From assembly GCA_951804985.1 (NCBI GenBank), contig OX638131.1, positions 82,796,638 through 82,860,637 of the forward strand: a DNA stretch of 64,000 nt. The letters are read 5' to 3'. This DNA comes from Dryomyza anilis (lineage: Eukaryota > Arthropoda > Insecta > Diptera > Dryomyzidae). Of this stretch, positions 45,295-58,539 are shown piece after piece; positions within the stretch are counted from its first letter, which is position 1; the number at the start of each line of letters is the position of its first letter. A model generated the notes under the pieces. That model was not told the DNA's origin. It saw nothing but the letters and a program-made list of their open reading frames with translations, and made no database searches. The translations under genes were made by a program, and so were the position numbers.

Positions 45295-45625
45295 GCAAAC
45301 CAAACGATAATTTTACGATATCGAAATTATATCGTTTATAGCCACCAATTGTCGTTTTCGATAATTTATAGTGATACGAAAACGATAGAGTTTTCGACAA
45401 AAACCAACCTATCTAAAATGATATCGTTGTTTTTGTCGTTATAGATATAATGATATCGAGATGATATCATAAATGGATTTATTTTCGATAAACAAATTTC
45501 ATTTGTACAGAATTTTTTTTTTGCCAAAAATATAAGGAACACGTAATTAAATTTTCAAATACTTTGAGTTTTATATCTAATATTTATCATTAACATATCG
45601 AATTTAAACATTATCGTCAAATGAG
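45295..45625 (+). repeat. GATATC-rich dispersed repeat, copy 2
   Basis: Begins CCCAGCAAACCAAACGATAA and includes GTCGTTTTCGATAAT, GATGATATCATAAATGG and ACTTTGAGTTTTATATC in the same order as 63407-63722. Non-coding; likely a non-autonomous DNA element. The repeat is rich in ATCGATA/GATATC palindromic words. Confidence 0.75.
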
Positions 45626-45961
45626 TATTTCTTAAATGCTATAAAAATAACTAATACTTGTATTCCGTATCCAGGAGCCATAAAGTTGACAACAGCTGCA
45701 AAAAGAGAATAAATGGAAAGAAGACCGAATAGATTAATTGGTGAAAAATATCGATTTATTACCGGAATAAACATCCATCCATTACGGTATGAGTCTCTGA
45801 AAAATCGGTAGTTTTACTATTGTTTTCTAAAATCAGACCATTTACTATAGGTTAAATGTTATTCTAATGAATGTACTTTGTTTACCATATAATAGATGTT
45901 ATATGAAGCACTTTTCGATAAAAAAAAACAGAAAAAAGGGAGAAATTTACAAGATTATGTA

Positions 45962-46180
45962 CATTAGACTGATTCAAATTTGTATGAAAAAACTATTTTT
46001 TCTTTTGCTCCGCGTCAACTTTCTGAAATTAGGACCTCTAAAACTGAGAAGAAGCTTTTAAAACCCAAAAAACTTTATGTTGGGTTTTAAAAGCTTCTTC
46101 TCAGTTTTAGAGGTCCTAGTTTCAGAAAGTCGACGCGAAGCGAAACATTTTAAGATTTTTAGTTTTTAATCAGTCTAATG
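45962..46180. mobile_element. Near-perfect hairpin MITE (TA-flanked)
   Basis: Termini CATTAGACTGATTCAAA and their complement, flanked by TA (45960-45961, 46181-46182). Almost the whole 219 bp folds on itself: CTCTAAAACTGAGAAGAAGC and AAGCTTTTAAAACCCA in the left arm are mirrored at once in the right arm around a short loop near 46075. The arms differ at only a few positions, so the insertion is young. Tc1/mariner-type by the TA target; no coding capacity. Confidence 0.82.
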
Positions 46181-46544
46181 TACATATTAAAAGTTAAATC
46201 ATCCAAACCGTTAATTCGATAAGAACTATTTAATAAGCGAATTTTGGTCAATTATATAGATAAAAATTAAAAGTGCCGAAGTCCACTGTTTAAAATTTTT
46301 GAGGTTTTGAATATAAGATACCTTAATCCATATCATTGAATACGTTTAATGAATCTAATTCTTCTGAGTTCTTAAACAATGCTGGTTGTTGTAATCACTA
46401 AAATTATTAAAACATAGTGTATAATAGATCAAGGTATACTTCATAAAAAGACCAAAGCACGCTATAGTATTAAATTATAAAGATCATAATAATTATAGTT
46501 TGGAGATAAACCTCTAAGGAACTTTGGCTGATCTCTAAAAAAAC

Positions 46545-46690
46545 GGTGGGGCAAAAGCTTTTCATAGGCAATGTTTTACTCTCGTAGATTTTCCGTTGAG
46601 AGGTAATTACTATTTGTTAATGTTGACAGTCGCTGGGATAGATCCCGCGATATTTCGGCTCGTAGTCCAAAGCAAAGTTGAAGAACAATT
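46545..46690 (-). mobile_element. tRNA-derived SINE fragment
   Basis: AAAGCTTTTCATAGGCAATG and TTTCGGCTCGTAGTCCAAAG match the middle of the SINE at 6541-6850, including the B-box-containing part. Both the 5' head tip and the 3' tail are missing or decayed. Confidence 0.65.
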
Positions 46691-47159
46691 TTTTTATTAA
46701 GTGCTTTTATTTTTCTTTTATTATAAATTAATTATTTTTATTATAATTTAATTATTGGTAATAAAACTGTTTTTATGTATAAAAATATTAAATGTTTTGA
46801 AGAATGAAAAATACATTTTAATGAAACAAAAAAAATTGAAAATACTTTTTTTAAATGAAAAGTTTCAATATTTATTGAAAATAAAAACAACTAATCCCAA
46901 AACATACTTACACTTTTTTTATTAAAAGTTGATTATATTCAAAATTTTGGAAAAATGACAAACCAAATTTTTATTTTCCAAATTCAAAAATAATAAGATT
47001 AAATAAAAAATCCAAATTGTAGTTTCACATTAATATTATATTAAGATTTTTTTTATAATTCTTATATTTTCTTGTAACATACTACACTTTTCTTATTAAA
47101 AGTATATTATTCAAAAAGGAATGTAATAAAATTGACGGAAACAAAATGTTGATACTAAA
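46691..47159. other. Gene-free stretch
   Basis: AT-rich with a loose duplication of TACTACACTTTT...TTATTAAAAGT near 46910 and 47085. No gene seen. Confidence 0.35.
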
Positions 47160-48003
47160 ATGACTCCGAATTGGTTTGCTGCTGAAGACACGTGTTGCGA
47201 ACACAAAAAACGTGTCATAGAATTTATTATTCTAGTGCTCTTGCGAGTTTTTCTCAAATTAAAAACTCGCAATAATTTCAGACAAAGCGCAAATGATGAA
47301 ATTGCGACAAAAAAAAGTGTAATTTTTTATATAATTCTTATTTCATTTTTCTTTATTATTTTTTTTTATGTATTATTATTTTTGATACAATATTTAAGGA
47401 TTTAATGGATTGGACACGGTTCAAAACCCACGACCTTATCCAAAATTTTCAAACCGAACTGGTGCTCTGGGACGTCTCGGACTCCGCTTTTATGTATATG
47501 TCGGAAAAATCCAAAAAGGTCTAAACGACCTTTTTTGCAAAAATAATGGGTTGTCCTTGCGACACAATAAAAAAAATAGATTACATTATAACCCCAATAC
47601 AGATCACGTAAATATACGAAAGATAGGGATTATAAAGAAGTCAAGAAAACAAAAAAACAAAAAATTGAAAAAGAGAGGTGTACCGTGTCGCCAGTGATAA
47701 TGACGTCAAAAAACTGCTCCAGGCGACTCGATGGTGACGACGACAATGGTGTAGTGCTTGCAGAGGTTTATAACTGCCGAAGCGGAGGACCATATCAAGA
47801 GTCTGCCAAAGGTGGAGAAAAAATCAAAGATGCAAATTGCTGCCATACCGGTCGTCACTACTCCTCCAAGCACCGAAACCGGAATAAAATTCGATAAACT
47901 TCAAAAATACATAAATTCCTTCATTGGAAGTATTTCTGAATTTATTGAATCCAGATCCGAAGATCTGCCTTTTATCTGCTGTAACTTTTAAGCCCTTTTA
48001 TAA
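47160..48003 (+). other. Unidentified broken coding region
   Basis: Three overlapping plus frames (47160-47405, 47410-47697, 47685-47991) have less AT bias than their surroundings. They contain a TNRTGALGRLGLRFYVYVG segment and KSKMQIAAIPVVTTPP. I do not recognise the family. The region ends where a hAT-like element is inserted at 48005. A decayed mobile-element gene is most likely. Confidence 0.25.
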
Positions 48004-48004
48004 C

Positions 48005-49168
48005 AAAGGATTGAAACTGAAACCGATATCCGTTTAAAATCGTTTCATTTTGAAAACCGAAACCGTTATATGAAAATCAAAAATAAACTGATATCCAAAA
48101 CCGAAATAAACGGTTACGGTTTTATACCGTTTTAAAACGGTTTTTAAAAAGTATAAAAAGAAACAGAAAAACATAATGACATACATGTTTAAATGTCATT
48201 TAAAAAAATTTGGAGTCCCCAAATTATTTTTTTTGTATTGTACAAAAATTCACATGGTTTTTTTTGCGAAACAATATTTCCAAAACTACGGTCTTTGGTC
48301 TAAAATTTGATATTTTTTTTCATTAATGTGTGTAGCGGTAAATCGAATTAACAACAAAACAGCAGCAACTCCAAGCACATTTTTTTGTTAAAGAATGATT
48401 CAAATTTTAATGATATTGGTTTTTTATTTAATGTATAAGTAAAATATATAGGGTAGCCTGGGATAAATTGGGACAAATTTTGAAAAGTTTATTTGAATAA
48501 TTTTTAAATTCTTTTAAAGGATCCATTTAATAGAATACCATTTATAAGTCTTTTTATTGATTTTTGTGTGATTTTTCAAAACACCTAAATTTCGGACATA
48601 TATATTATGGATAAAAAAATTATAATAAGGTAATATAAAGCAATGGTAATGCTAGAAAAAATTTGAAAAAAAAAGTTTAAAATTATTAACATCTCAATAA
48701 CTACTTAAGCAAAAACGAAAAATAAACAGCAAGTTCGACAAGTTTGAATATTCCAAATATACAGGCAGATATTTCTCTTGTTTAAGGTTCGCTTCTCGGC
48801 TCTCTTCTGCAATTCAGATCATATCTCAGGTGAAGTCCAAATGTTCCTTTTTATTGGTTTGTAGTCACGATTGAAATTTTTTCTTGGCGAAATCATTTAA
48901 ATAATTCATATAACACAATTTATATAACACAATTCAAATAACACTAAAATAACAATAAACATTGTTTAAATTACGTTTCCCACTTTACCACAATATCACA
49001 TTTTGAATATATGCTAAATTATTTAAAAAATATGAACAAAAAAAAAATGTATACAAAAATCGAAATCAAAACCGAATCCGTAACATGGAACCGGTATACC
49101 GAAACCGTTTCGTTATAAAAACTTAAAGCCGAAATTGAAACTGTTTTTCTTTTATTTTTCAATCCTTG
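48005..49168 (-). mobile_element. hAT-like element, copy 3 (short, reversed)
   Basis: Ends AAGGATTGAAAC and CAATCCTTG with CCGAAACCG subterminal repeats (48010-48140, 49060-49150). The flanks TTTATAAC (47997-48004) and ATTATAAC (49169-49176) agree at 7 of 8 positions, a decayed 8-bp target duplication. At 1164 bp it is an internal-deletion form; the interior shares ATATGATCTGAATTGC-type sequence with copy 1 in reverse. Confidence 0.75.
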
Positions 49169-49452
49169 ATTATAACTAAGGGGAAATTTTCGAACCACCG
49201 TAATGTACAAAAATGATCTTGTACATTCTTCTGAGCTGTTGTGTCATACTATTATTATTATATATACAGACAATCTTTAACATTTAGAGTTGACCAAATT
49301 TCATAAAAAAATTTTGAGCAGATCTTAGTTAGTACTTTTGAATATAAGCTTATGGGTCCAATAATAATCTATTTTAATGAAAACCGTCAAAATTAGAGGG
49401 TGGTAGAGTTTTTTTTTTGTTGTTAAAAATTAGAAAATGGATATTAAAAAAA

Positions 49453-50122
49453 AACCAGTTGGGAAGGTTAGATCACATGGGAAATTTTAAAGTAGGTGTT
49501 ATTATGATAGTTAGGATTAGGGATATAGTCGGTCTAAGCCGACTATAAATACCCTACACAAATGTGTCGTTACCATTCAAATTGGTATATAGGTCACCAG
49601 GGTATACGAATCCTGAAAATAACTACAAACTTTCCATCGCTAAAGAATGTCCATTCATTTGATACCCATATTTACAAATGGGTAGGTGTACCGAATTTCG
49701 AATTTATTTGTTTTTTGGGGAACCACAACTCGTTTCGCAGGAAAACATTATTTTCATGTATTTCAGCATATATTTAACAAAAAAGTTTACCTAAGTACGT
49801 ATACAGTAAAATTGATCTGTAGATGTAAATTTTATATGAGGTATTTGAACATAAGTGGTCGGTTCTCAAGTCACAATAGACCGATCATGCCAACAGCTTA
49901 GATATATAAGTAATCTAAATCTAAAGTTTCATTGCTCTAGCTCTTCTACAGACAGACAGAATGACCGACGGACAGACAGACAGACGGACATCGCTAAATC
50001 TACTCAGGAGGTCATGCTGATCAAGAATATATATACTTTTCCATACCGAAGATGCTTTCTTCAGGGTGTTACAAACGGCGTACCAAACTGAATATACCCT
50101 TTCACTCTTAGTGTAGGGTATA
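49453..50122 (+). mobile_element. DINE-1-like element, copy 2
   Basis: Same start (CCAGTTGGGAAGGTTAGATC), hairpin (TATAGTCGG-TCTAAG-CCGACTATA, 49527-49550) and end (GTGTAGGGTATAA) as 26602-27396. The GACA array is reduced to a few units. Non-coding. Confidence 0.78.
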
Positions 50123-50176
50123 ATTATTTAATAAGCAGTGAACTAAATTTATTTTTTTATGATGTAATATTTCAAT

Positions 50177-52173
50177 CAAGGATTGAAACCTAAACGAATA
50201 AAGGTTTCGATTTCGGTTTCGGTTTTTTCTGCGTTTCGGTTTCGGTTTTTTCTGCGTTTCGGTTACGGTTTCGGTTTTAAGTTTTTATAACGAAACGGTT
50301 TCGGTATACCGGTTCCATGTTACGGTTTCGGTTTTGATTTCGGTTTTTGTATAAATTTTCTTTTTTCCATATTTTTTTAAATAATTTAACATTGTTTATA
50401 TGGTGCTAAGTTATGTTCAAATTATGATATTGGGGTAAAGTGGGAAACGAAATGTAAACAATGTTTTTTGTTATTTTAGTTAAAATATAGTGTTATATTA
50501 ATTATTTAATTGATTACGCCAAGAAAAAATTTTAATTCAAAATTTCGTAAAGAAGAATAATTTTGTACAATTTCCATCCATAAAAGCCAAAGAAATTAAA
50601 TTTCAACAATTCAGTGAACTGCAACATATGTAAAATAGTGTTGATCATATGCAAGAGCAAGTCAAGAAATGGTAATCTTGTTCTTGTTCTTAAACGCTGA
50701 GTCTTGCTCTTGCATAGGTACATATGATCTTGTTCTTGCAATACCTTTTTTGCTCTTGCTTGCAAGAATCTTTCAAAATTTTACTTTTTAAATTTTAAAT
50801 AAAAGATCGAAGACAAATATCTTAAACTGCATATTAATTATGAAAACGAATAGATTTTGAACACTAATTGTATTTAAGTTACTCATTTTCCATATTTTCA
50901 ATTTCTTCAACAAGAAATACATTATTTTTCTAACAAAAAAAAAATTTGAATTATATTTTAACAAGAATTAATTAATAAAATATAATTGTATAAATCAAAT
51001 GATGTTGGCAAGACAATTCAAAAACTCAAGGCCATAATAAAATGAACATAATATGTTCAATGTATATTATACATTCATAATAAATATAAGGAATATTTCG
51101 TATAGGCATATTTCTATTTTCGTCAGAGATTAAAAAAAATCCGAATGCTGCACGCACCTTATGTAAAGAGAACACAAATAATATCGAACACAAACGCAAA
51201 CGCTACAAATGGAACACTAACAGAAAGAAGAGAATACAACAATAACGAATTATGATTCGTATATACACACTTTCACAACGACAACTCTTTGTTGCTATCC
51301 GGTATCATCGCAAGGCAACAAACAGACGCATGACAACATACAGACGCATAACAACGGACAGACGCATGACAGCAGACAGTCGCATGACACCACACTTCAT
51401 GTATGTATCTAGTACAGCTATCTAGTTGGCAACAACGAGTTTTTTTTGTGGTACAAAAAATTTCCCGCCAAAAATTGTATCAAAATCGTGGATGCTGCTT
51501 TATTGTTATGCTGCTTTATTTTCATTTCTGTTGTTTTTGCACTTTCAAACGAATCAACGGATTTGTGAAAAAAAAAGAAAAACACAAAAAGCAATGTATA
51601 AGCTAAATGAGGTACACTGTGAAAATGTTCATATATTATTTATTTTTTTGGTTTTATAAGTTGAATGAAATAATGCACATAGAACTTGACTTAAGTAAAC
51701 TTCATGATTTTACAAAACAATAATAATAATGTGCATAAGTGCATATGCACAATCAATGTATGAACTAGCGTAGCGAAGAAAAGCGAAAAAAAACATTGTT
51801 TTGTCTATTTTATCTTATGGAAGCGACTTTTGAAGCACTTTTGAAGCTATTTACCGCTACAAAAGTGCTTCACAGACCTTTTTTTAAGATGCTTATATTT
51901 TTTAGCCTTGAAAAAATTTTGGGAACTCAAAATTTTATTAAATGACACTTTACTTAAGATCTTCTATTATAAAATGAAATATGTTTTTCTGTTTCTATTT
52001 ATAGGTACTTTTTTAAAAACCGTTTTAAACCGGTATAAAACCGAAACCGTTTATATCGGTTTTGGATATCGGTTTATTTCTGATTTTCGTATAACGGTTT
52101 CGGTTACGGTTTCGGTTTTAAAAATGAAACGGTTTTAAACGGATATCGGTTTCGGTTACGGTTTCAATCCTTG
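50177..52173. mobile_element. hAT-like element, copy 2
   Basis: Begins CAAGGATTGAAACCTAAACG and ends GGTTTCAATCCTTG, with the same subterminal CGGTTTCGG blocks (50200-50340, 52015-52165). The flanking octamers ATTTCAAT and GTTTAAAT agree at 6 of 8. Interior sequence, including the CAGACGCATGACA units at 51325-51385, follows copy 1 with deletions. No transposase frame. Confidence 0.78.
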
Positions 52174-52184
52174 GTTTAAATGGA

Positions 52185-54550
52185 TTCAAGATTTCTCTTT
52201 AGACTTTTATAGAATTTGTGACGTAAATCCCTGATTCCCTAATGGGTCTTCGTTTCTTGATCACTTTCTAATCAGCTCAAAACTGGTTAATTAATTAATA
52301 CGAATTTTAGTATCTCCAGTTTGGATTCATTCTCTGATCATTTTCCTTTGAAATTAAAATTCGATTTGAATGATTTTGATTTTTATTTACGGAATCCACG
52401 TTTAGTGACTTCATTTGCAAAAACCGATTTGAAAAAAATCCAGTACGATTCGGATTCTGAGCTGTCGGTGGTTTTGCCTCCTTCAGATCGTAATTTAGAG
52501 AATTCTAAAATAGATAATTTCATTGACAGTTTTTCCAATTTGGTTAATTCAGTGTTTCCGCCTCTCATTCTGAAACTTTTGAAGTCAAAAATAATAAATA
52601 CATAATTCCGGAGAGTATTAAAAAACTTTTTCGAATTAAATATGCGTGGCAAAAAGAGTGGAAAAGAACATACCACAATAATTTCAACAGAAAATGTCCA
52701 GAGTATCAGTTATTAGCGAAGCAAATTCAATTGTTAAAGGTAATTATTAAAGACCAATTAATTTGAATCAGGCTAAATTATTTAATGAGAAATTACAAAA
52801 GATCAGACCCGGCCCGAGTGCATTTAAGGAAATTTATAGCATGATTAGTAATAAAAATACATTTTTCTGTGATAAAGTTATTGTAGGTGACGTGACAATT
52901 ACTGATGATGGCGAAAAGGTTGAGGCTTTTCGCGAACATTTCGAGGATAAAAAATTCCTATTAATTCCGATGTTTCGGATATTAAATTAATTGTCGATAA
53001 CAATCTATCCTTATATCCGGCTAATATATGTAATTTTTCATCGGAGTTTTCTTCCATTCATAATTCGGATAGTATTCATTTCACTAATCCGGAAAACTCT
53101 TAAGAGTTTTGCTAAAAATTTAAATTCAAAGAAATCGGCTGGTGTTGATAAAATTTCAAATTTCATAATAAAGAAATTTTCTCCAGTTGCATTTACATTT
53201 TTAACTTCAATTTTTAATAATTGTATCAACAACGGCTATTTTCCGAGTGTTTGGAAGATTGCTAAAATTATTCCACTTCAGAAGAAGTCTGATAATTTCT
53301 CATTAAATGGTTTCAGACCAATTTCGATGTTGTCAAATATTGGTAAACTATTCGAACGTGTCATTAAAGATAAAATGGATTATAACATTGATTTCGATTA
53401 TATTCCGTCGCATCAATTTGGATTTAGAAGTGGTCATTCTACGAATCATGCACTTCTAAAGTTTCATGATGATGTGATTTGTGGTCTTCGAGAAAAAAGA
53501 TGCACGATCGCAGTTTCTTTAGACATAGAAAAAGCATTTGATAATGCATATCATGACGGAATTTTATACAAACTAATCGATATCGGTTTTGATCCTTTTT
53601 TTGCAAAATTGTTCACGTTAATAATTTGTCTTCTGAGTTGAGTTCAGTTAATAGTGGTGTTCCTCAAGGGGCAATCTTGTCTCCTCATCTTAATAATATA
53701 TTTATTCATGACCTTCCTCATGAATATGATCAATCGAAGTGCATTTTGTATGCTGATGATTCGCTGGTGTACGCTGACGCTGAATCTCCATTTACAGCTC
53801 TGAGTTTGGTTTCAAATCATCTTTATCGTATTAATAATTTTTACAAGAACTGGGTATTAAGATTAATTCTGCTGAATCAGAAGCCATTTGTTTCAGAAAT
53901 GCTTCGGGAAAATGTGGTTGTCTTGTTGTCCCTGACAGCAAAAATTTATCACTTTTCTTGGACGGAACAGAGATATTGTTCAAGAACAGTGTTAAGTATC
54001 TTGGAGTTATATTTAACAAACTTTTCAAATTCAATGAACATGCGTGCGCTGTTCTAAAAAAAAAGCTAACAGAATCAAAGCGACTTTTATAAATCTATTT
54101 AACAATAAATATTTGAGTACGAAGACAAAAATTTTAATTTATAAAATATGTATTCGTTCAGCCATTGTTTACGCTTTTCCTATTTGGTTGTCCATGTCAC
54201 CAACAGTTGCAAAAGATCTCGAAATTTTGGAGAGAAAAGTTTTACGAATGTGTGTGGATCGACATTTTGAATCATATACCAAACGGTATTCTAATAAATT
54301 TATATATAATAAGGCTTTTGTATCTCCTCTATGTTTTTATGCTCTTACATTACAAAAAAAAATTGTAAACCGATTAATATGGCATGACAATTATTTGATT
54401 TCAGATATATTTAACAATCAAAAAACTATTAATTGGTCTGACAGCAACTATTTGTCTCCAATAGGAATTTTAAATGAAAATTTAAATTTTGAAAGGATTT
54501 TTCTGTACCTCTTATACCGGAGTACAACACCATGTTCTCACAGAGGCTAA
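52185..54550 (+). pseudogene. Jockey-type LINE ORF2 (EN C-terminus and RT), broken
   Basis: Starts inside the endonuclease (SFLDHFLISS near 52250, LDSFSDHFPLKLKF at 52323). RT motifs follow: KKSAGVDKISNFIIKKF, LNGFRPISMLSNIGKLFE, HQFGFRSGHSTNHAL, AVSLDIEKAFDNAYHDG and, in a new frame, NSGVPQGAILSPHLNNIF and ILYADDSLVYAD (YADD at 53749-53760). The thumb and C-terminal part read KYLGVIFNKLFKFN, then from 54070 the usual LEILERKVLRMCVDR. There is no RNase H, in line with the Jockey clade. Frameshifts occur near 52600, 52990, 53635, 53870 and 54040. The 5' half is missing; it ends near a T-rich tract at 54555. Confidence 0.78.
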
Positions 54551-54559
54551 ATTAAATTT

Positions 54560-55319
54560 TTTTTTTTTTTTTAATTAAAATCTACCAATTATTGTTTACT
54601 ATTGAACTATTGTACAACATCAATAAGCTGTAACACCCAATAATTTTGTCCCTTTTTGTAAAATTTTTGTTATGTGTACAACACTTAAATGACATATGTT
54701 GTTTGTATATATGTATTATATTTAGTTTTAAGGTTAATTTATTTATGAGATAGAACATCTGACGAAAAAATATATGTGACGGGAGCAATCACTCTTACTA
54801 TGTTAGAAGGAATAAGCATTATCCATTTTCATTTATGTCAAAATTTAGCTTGTAGCGTATTTATATCTCTTTCGGAATAATACATATAGTTCCGAATTTA
54901 CTTACAATAAGAAAGAGACGCATTGTTTATCATTTAAGTTGTTTTAAGACTCAATAAAAGTTACTTTACTTTGTTTTGTAAACAAAAACATTTGTCATAT
55001 ATGTCGTGCTGCCATATTTTTTAAAATATATTTGTACGCATTTGAGTGGAGACTGTGAAACGCAAAAAAACTTAAGTAGACAAAAAATCTCAAATTTTAC
55101 TTAAGTGCGCACTGTGAAATCGGGCCTTAGTGTAGGGTATAAAAATATAATTATATATCCACATATTTTCTAATGAACATTTGCAAACTGAGCCACCCAG
55201 AAACTTGAGATAAGACTGTAAAACGAATAATGTTTGCTGGGTAATTCCTACTTAATAAAAGCAATTTATGCTGGCAGCACCATAACCGCCAACTTCCGGT
55301 TGTTTTTCCGAAAGAAATG
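54560..55319. other. Gene-free stretch
   Basis: AT-rich. A 16-bp scrap GTGTAGGGTATAAAAA at 55131-55146 matches the end of the DINE-1-like elements. No gene seen. Confidence 0.45.
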
Positions 55320-55412
55320 GCAACACTGTAGATTATTAAACACATCGTTTACATTAAACATAACTCGGGATTCGGTGAAAAAATCCACTCCATAAAGCAC
55401 TCAAAACAGAGG
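55320..55412 (+). promoter_or_regulatory. Possible TATA-less promoter and first-exon donor
   Basis: AATGGCAACACTG at 55317-55329 loosely resembles the fly core motif with a CACACT centre, and AGAG|GTGAGT at 55408-55417 fits a strong splice donor (GT at 55412). A short untranslated exon is possible, but no acceptor or reading frame could be linked to it. Speculative. Confidence 0.22.
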
Positions 55413-56281
55413 TGAGTTCTTTTATACTTTTTAAAAATATTATATATACTACTTTCTGGGAATACGGTGTATTTTCTTAATAAATATTTTCATTTGTATT
55501 ACATAAACATTAAAAAATATATGTGTGACATTTAATATATTGTTTATGCTTATATATTAACTTTTATTAAGTATTTTTTTAATACTTTTTGATTATTTGT
55601 TTTCATAACATATACGCAGTCGAGCTCTGCGCATGCGGCAAATATTTGTATACGTTTGTTTCATTGTATATGTTACTAAGCTTTAATTTTCCACCCCCAA
55701 TTCAAGATATCAAAACAAAGAAAATTGATACATGTCAAAAATAGAATAAACTGTTGGCATCAATTAGCTCTCAGTAAAATATCCTTTTTTTAATTAAGCT
55801 ATTCCAATGGAATACATCAAGTTTGACTAAATTATGTTTGAATTTTAAATAATTTTATGAATATTAGACATATATAATTTTAACTATGTTACTTCTAAAT
55901 TTAAGTACTAATGAATTAAATATATATAATCGTCGATCTAGAAATATATTACACCAAACATATTATCTAAAATTCAAATTTGTTATAATAGATTTTATAT
56001 ACATTAAAACTAAAACATAACATTTAAATATAACATAACTATAAATTGTTTGTGAATAAACTCTAAAGTATCAATGTGTACAATAATTTTAATAAATACT
56101 ATTTAGTTTTTATTTCAATTCTATTTTTGAAATATATAAAATTTTTTATATATTTATTAAAATTTTGTAATTGTAATTTGGTATATATTTACTATATAAA
56201 TTTATTATAAAAAGTGAAGGATTTTTTTAAAAAATAAAAATATATTAAATTAAAAAATATGAAATAAAACATATTTTTTAA
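55413..56281. other. Gene-free stretch
   Basis: Extremely AT-rich, no feature recognised. Confidence 0.45.
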
Positions 56282-56698
56282 TATAAAACGTTTTTAACGT
56301 GAACTTTAAGGATCCAATACCGCACACGTTTCATTTCAAATCATACTTTAAATTCACCTTAAAAACATTTATATTAAAAAATATTTTTTATTACATATTT
56401 TTCTTTTTCTTATTTTTTTGTGTCAGTTAGAATTTCGTCTGACAAAATTCGAAAGGCCTAACATTATTAAAAAATATTAAAAATATTTATTTTTCAAAGT
56501 GTTTTAAATATGGAACCATGGTGATGAAACCACGATGAACCGGATGGCAAGAATATTGCATAATATATAATATTGCATTGTCATCCAGTTTTAGGTAATA
56601 TTTAAAACTTGTGGCTCATCGCGAAGGTAGTTAAAATCAATTACAACATTTGTACCGAACAGACAGCCAAGAAAGCAACCCAATAAAAACGTTTTAAA
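56282..56698. repeat. MITE-like repeat, copy 2
   Basis: Matches 7403-7806 over its full length (TATAAAACGTTTTTAACGTG at the left, AACCGGATGGCAAGAATATT inside, CAATAAAAACGTTTTAAA at the right). An added AT stretch (ATAATATATAATATTGCATT) lies within the internal inverted pair. Confidence 0.7.
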
Positions 56699-58539
56699 CC
56701 ACCCAATTTTGCCTGTGATATAAAATATAATAATTTAAATAAATGTATTTAAAATGATAACATTTTATTAGATAGCAACACTTAAATACGAATTATCGAC
56801 ACTGCAACCCAGCCTATTTGAGTGGTTTTAATTTTTTCACCATTGTCAATTACTCACCACAGAGTTATTTTAATATACCACATAAGGGTTGCTCCACACT
56901 TTTCGCAAATATAAAAGTAGTAAATGTAATAGAAAAGGATAAAAAGACGTTTCTCCGTTGATTGCCCAAACCACCAAAAACACAATTATTTTGCAAATTA
57001 CTCAAACTTTTTGTGATATTTAGATATTTGTATAATTATTCTTTTTTCTTAGTGTTAGTATATAAACCTGCCTACTTGTAAAAACTATTCATTATATTTT
57101 AAATTTTTGTAAATCTGTGACACCTGTGGTATATCGGTTAGTACCTGTTAGGTTAGTATCTGTTAGGTAATATGTTCTTAAGAAAAATGTTGGGAATGTT
57201 TTTGTTGGGAATGTTTTTAATCGAATGTTCGTCGACGGTATTGTAAAACCGCCTACATATGCCAATTATGCCTAGTTTTGTCTTATAATCCGGTTTAAAA
57301 TTATATAAATGCAATTATATGTTATGACATAGTTAATTTTGGATGATGTAAGTGCAGAATGAACACTCATAACAGTTTTTTTTTTCCTTTTGGAAAATTC
57401 CTTTTTTAAATGGTATTCTAAAATGTAGATAGACGGCATTGCAGTATCAGCGACATTTTACTGTATTATAGAAAGCTAATGTCAGTATATTCAAACCGAA
57501 GTATATTTCATTATGGTCCAGCTTTTTCTGGTGTGAGTAAAAATAAAAATATTTTATCTGGTTTTCTTAAGTGATTTTTAATTTCCATGGTATTTATATG
57601 GTCCTTTTTAATTATAAATTGAGAATTTTTGTGGAATTTATAAATGTGTTAAATTTTGAGTTAATTTTACTTGCTGTGGTATGTTTGTTATAACATTTAC
57701 TGACTGGTCATTTTTGTGGTAATTTTTAATTACTGTGGGATTTGAATCAATCAAAATTACCAGGTGGGAATTTTTAATAACTCATGTGGGAAATGTTTTT
57801 TTTTTCATTATTAGTGGAATTTTAGTTGGGAACTATGAGCAGATAATATGTAGTAGATAATTAGAAAATGCTACTACATGAATAGAGGAGTAAGATTGTT
57901 GAAATGCTAATAAAACGGAGTAGATCTACTCCGATCGGAGTAGAATGTAAACCCTGCTTCGACGGTCGTGTTAAAAAGAAAAGTTCAACTTCGCAACGCA
58001 GTGTAGCAGCGTAAAAAGAAACCATTTTAAAAGCCAGCTAAATATTGTGTATTTATTGAAGAAAAAGAAAAAAAAAACATTTAAAAATCAATACTTTGCA
58101 ATAATTGCAGCAACGTATTGAAAAGAACAAAGAAATACGCGATCAAAATTACTAAAGAAATTAATGACGACGACGAGTCTTAGCAAACGACAACGACGCA
58201 GACGAAGAAGAAAAATTTACAAAATAATTTTAAAGCAAGAACTACGCACGAACTGAGCAAAAAAGTGACGAGATTTTTTATAGAAATAATAACCCAAAAA
58301 TTCTTAAAGAAAAACTTTGAAAAATGTGCTGCGCCGCGAAGTGACTCCAATGTGAGTGGTTGACGACGACGTCAACGCCAGCAGCGAAAGCTAAAAGTGA
58401 AAATACGTAAAATTAAAAAACTTACAAAAAACTTAAAATTTCGAAACCGAAATTATGAACATTTTAGCATACATTTCCTAAAATTATATATGTATGTAAT
58501 TTCGTTGGAACGTAGTACAAACGTAAGCGAAATTAGTAA
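56699..58539. other. Gene-free stretch before a possible promoter
   Basis: 56699-57900 is unique AT-rich sequence. From about 57950 the composition shifts to A- and C-rich text (GACGACGACGAG, CAACGACGCAGACGAAGAAG) typical of fly 5' untranslated leaders. A TCTACTCCGATCGGAGTAGA palindrome lies at 57923-57942. Confidence 0.35.
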
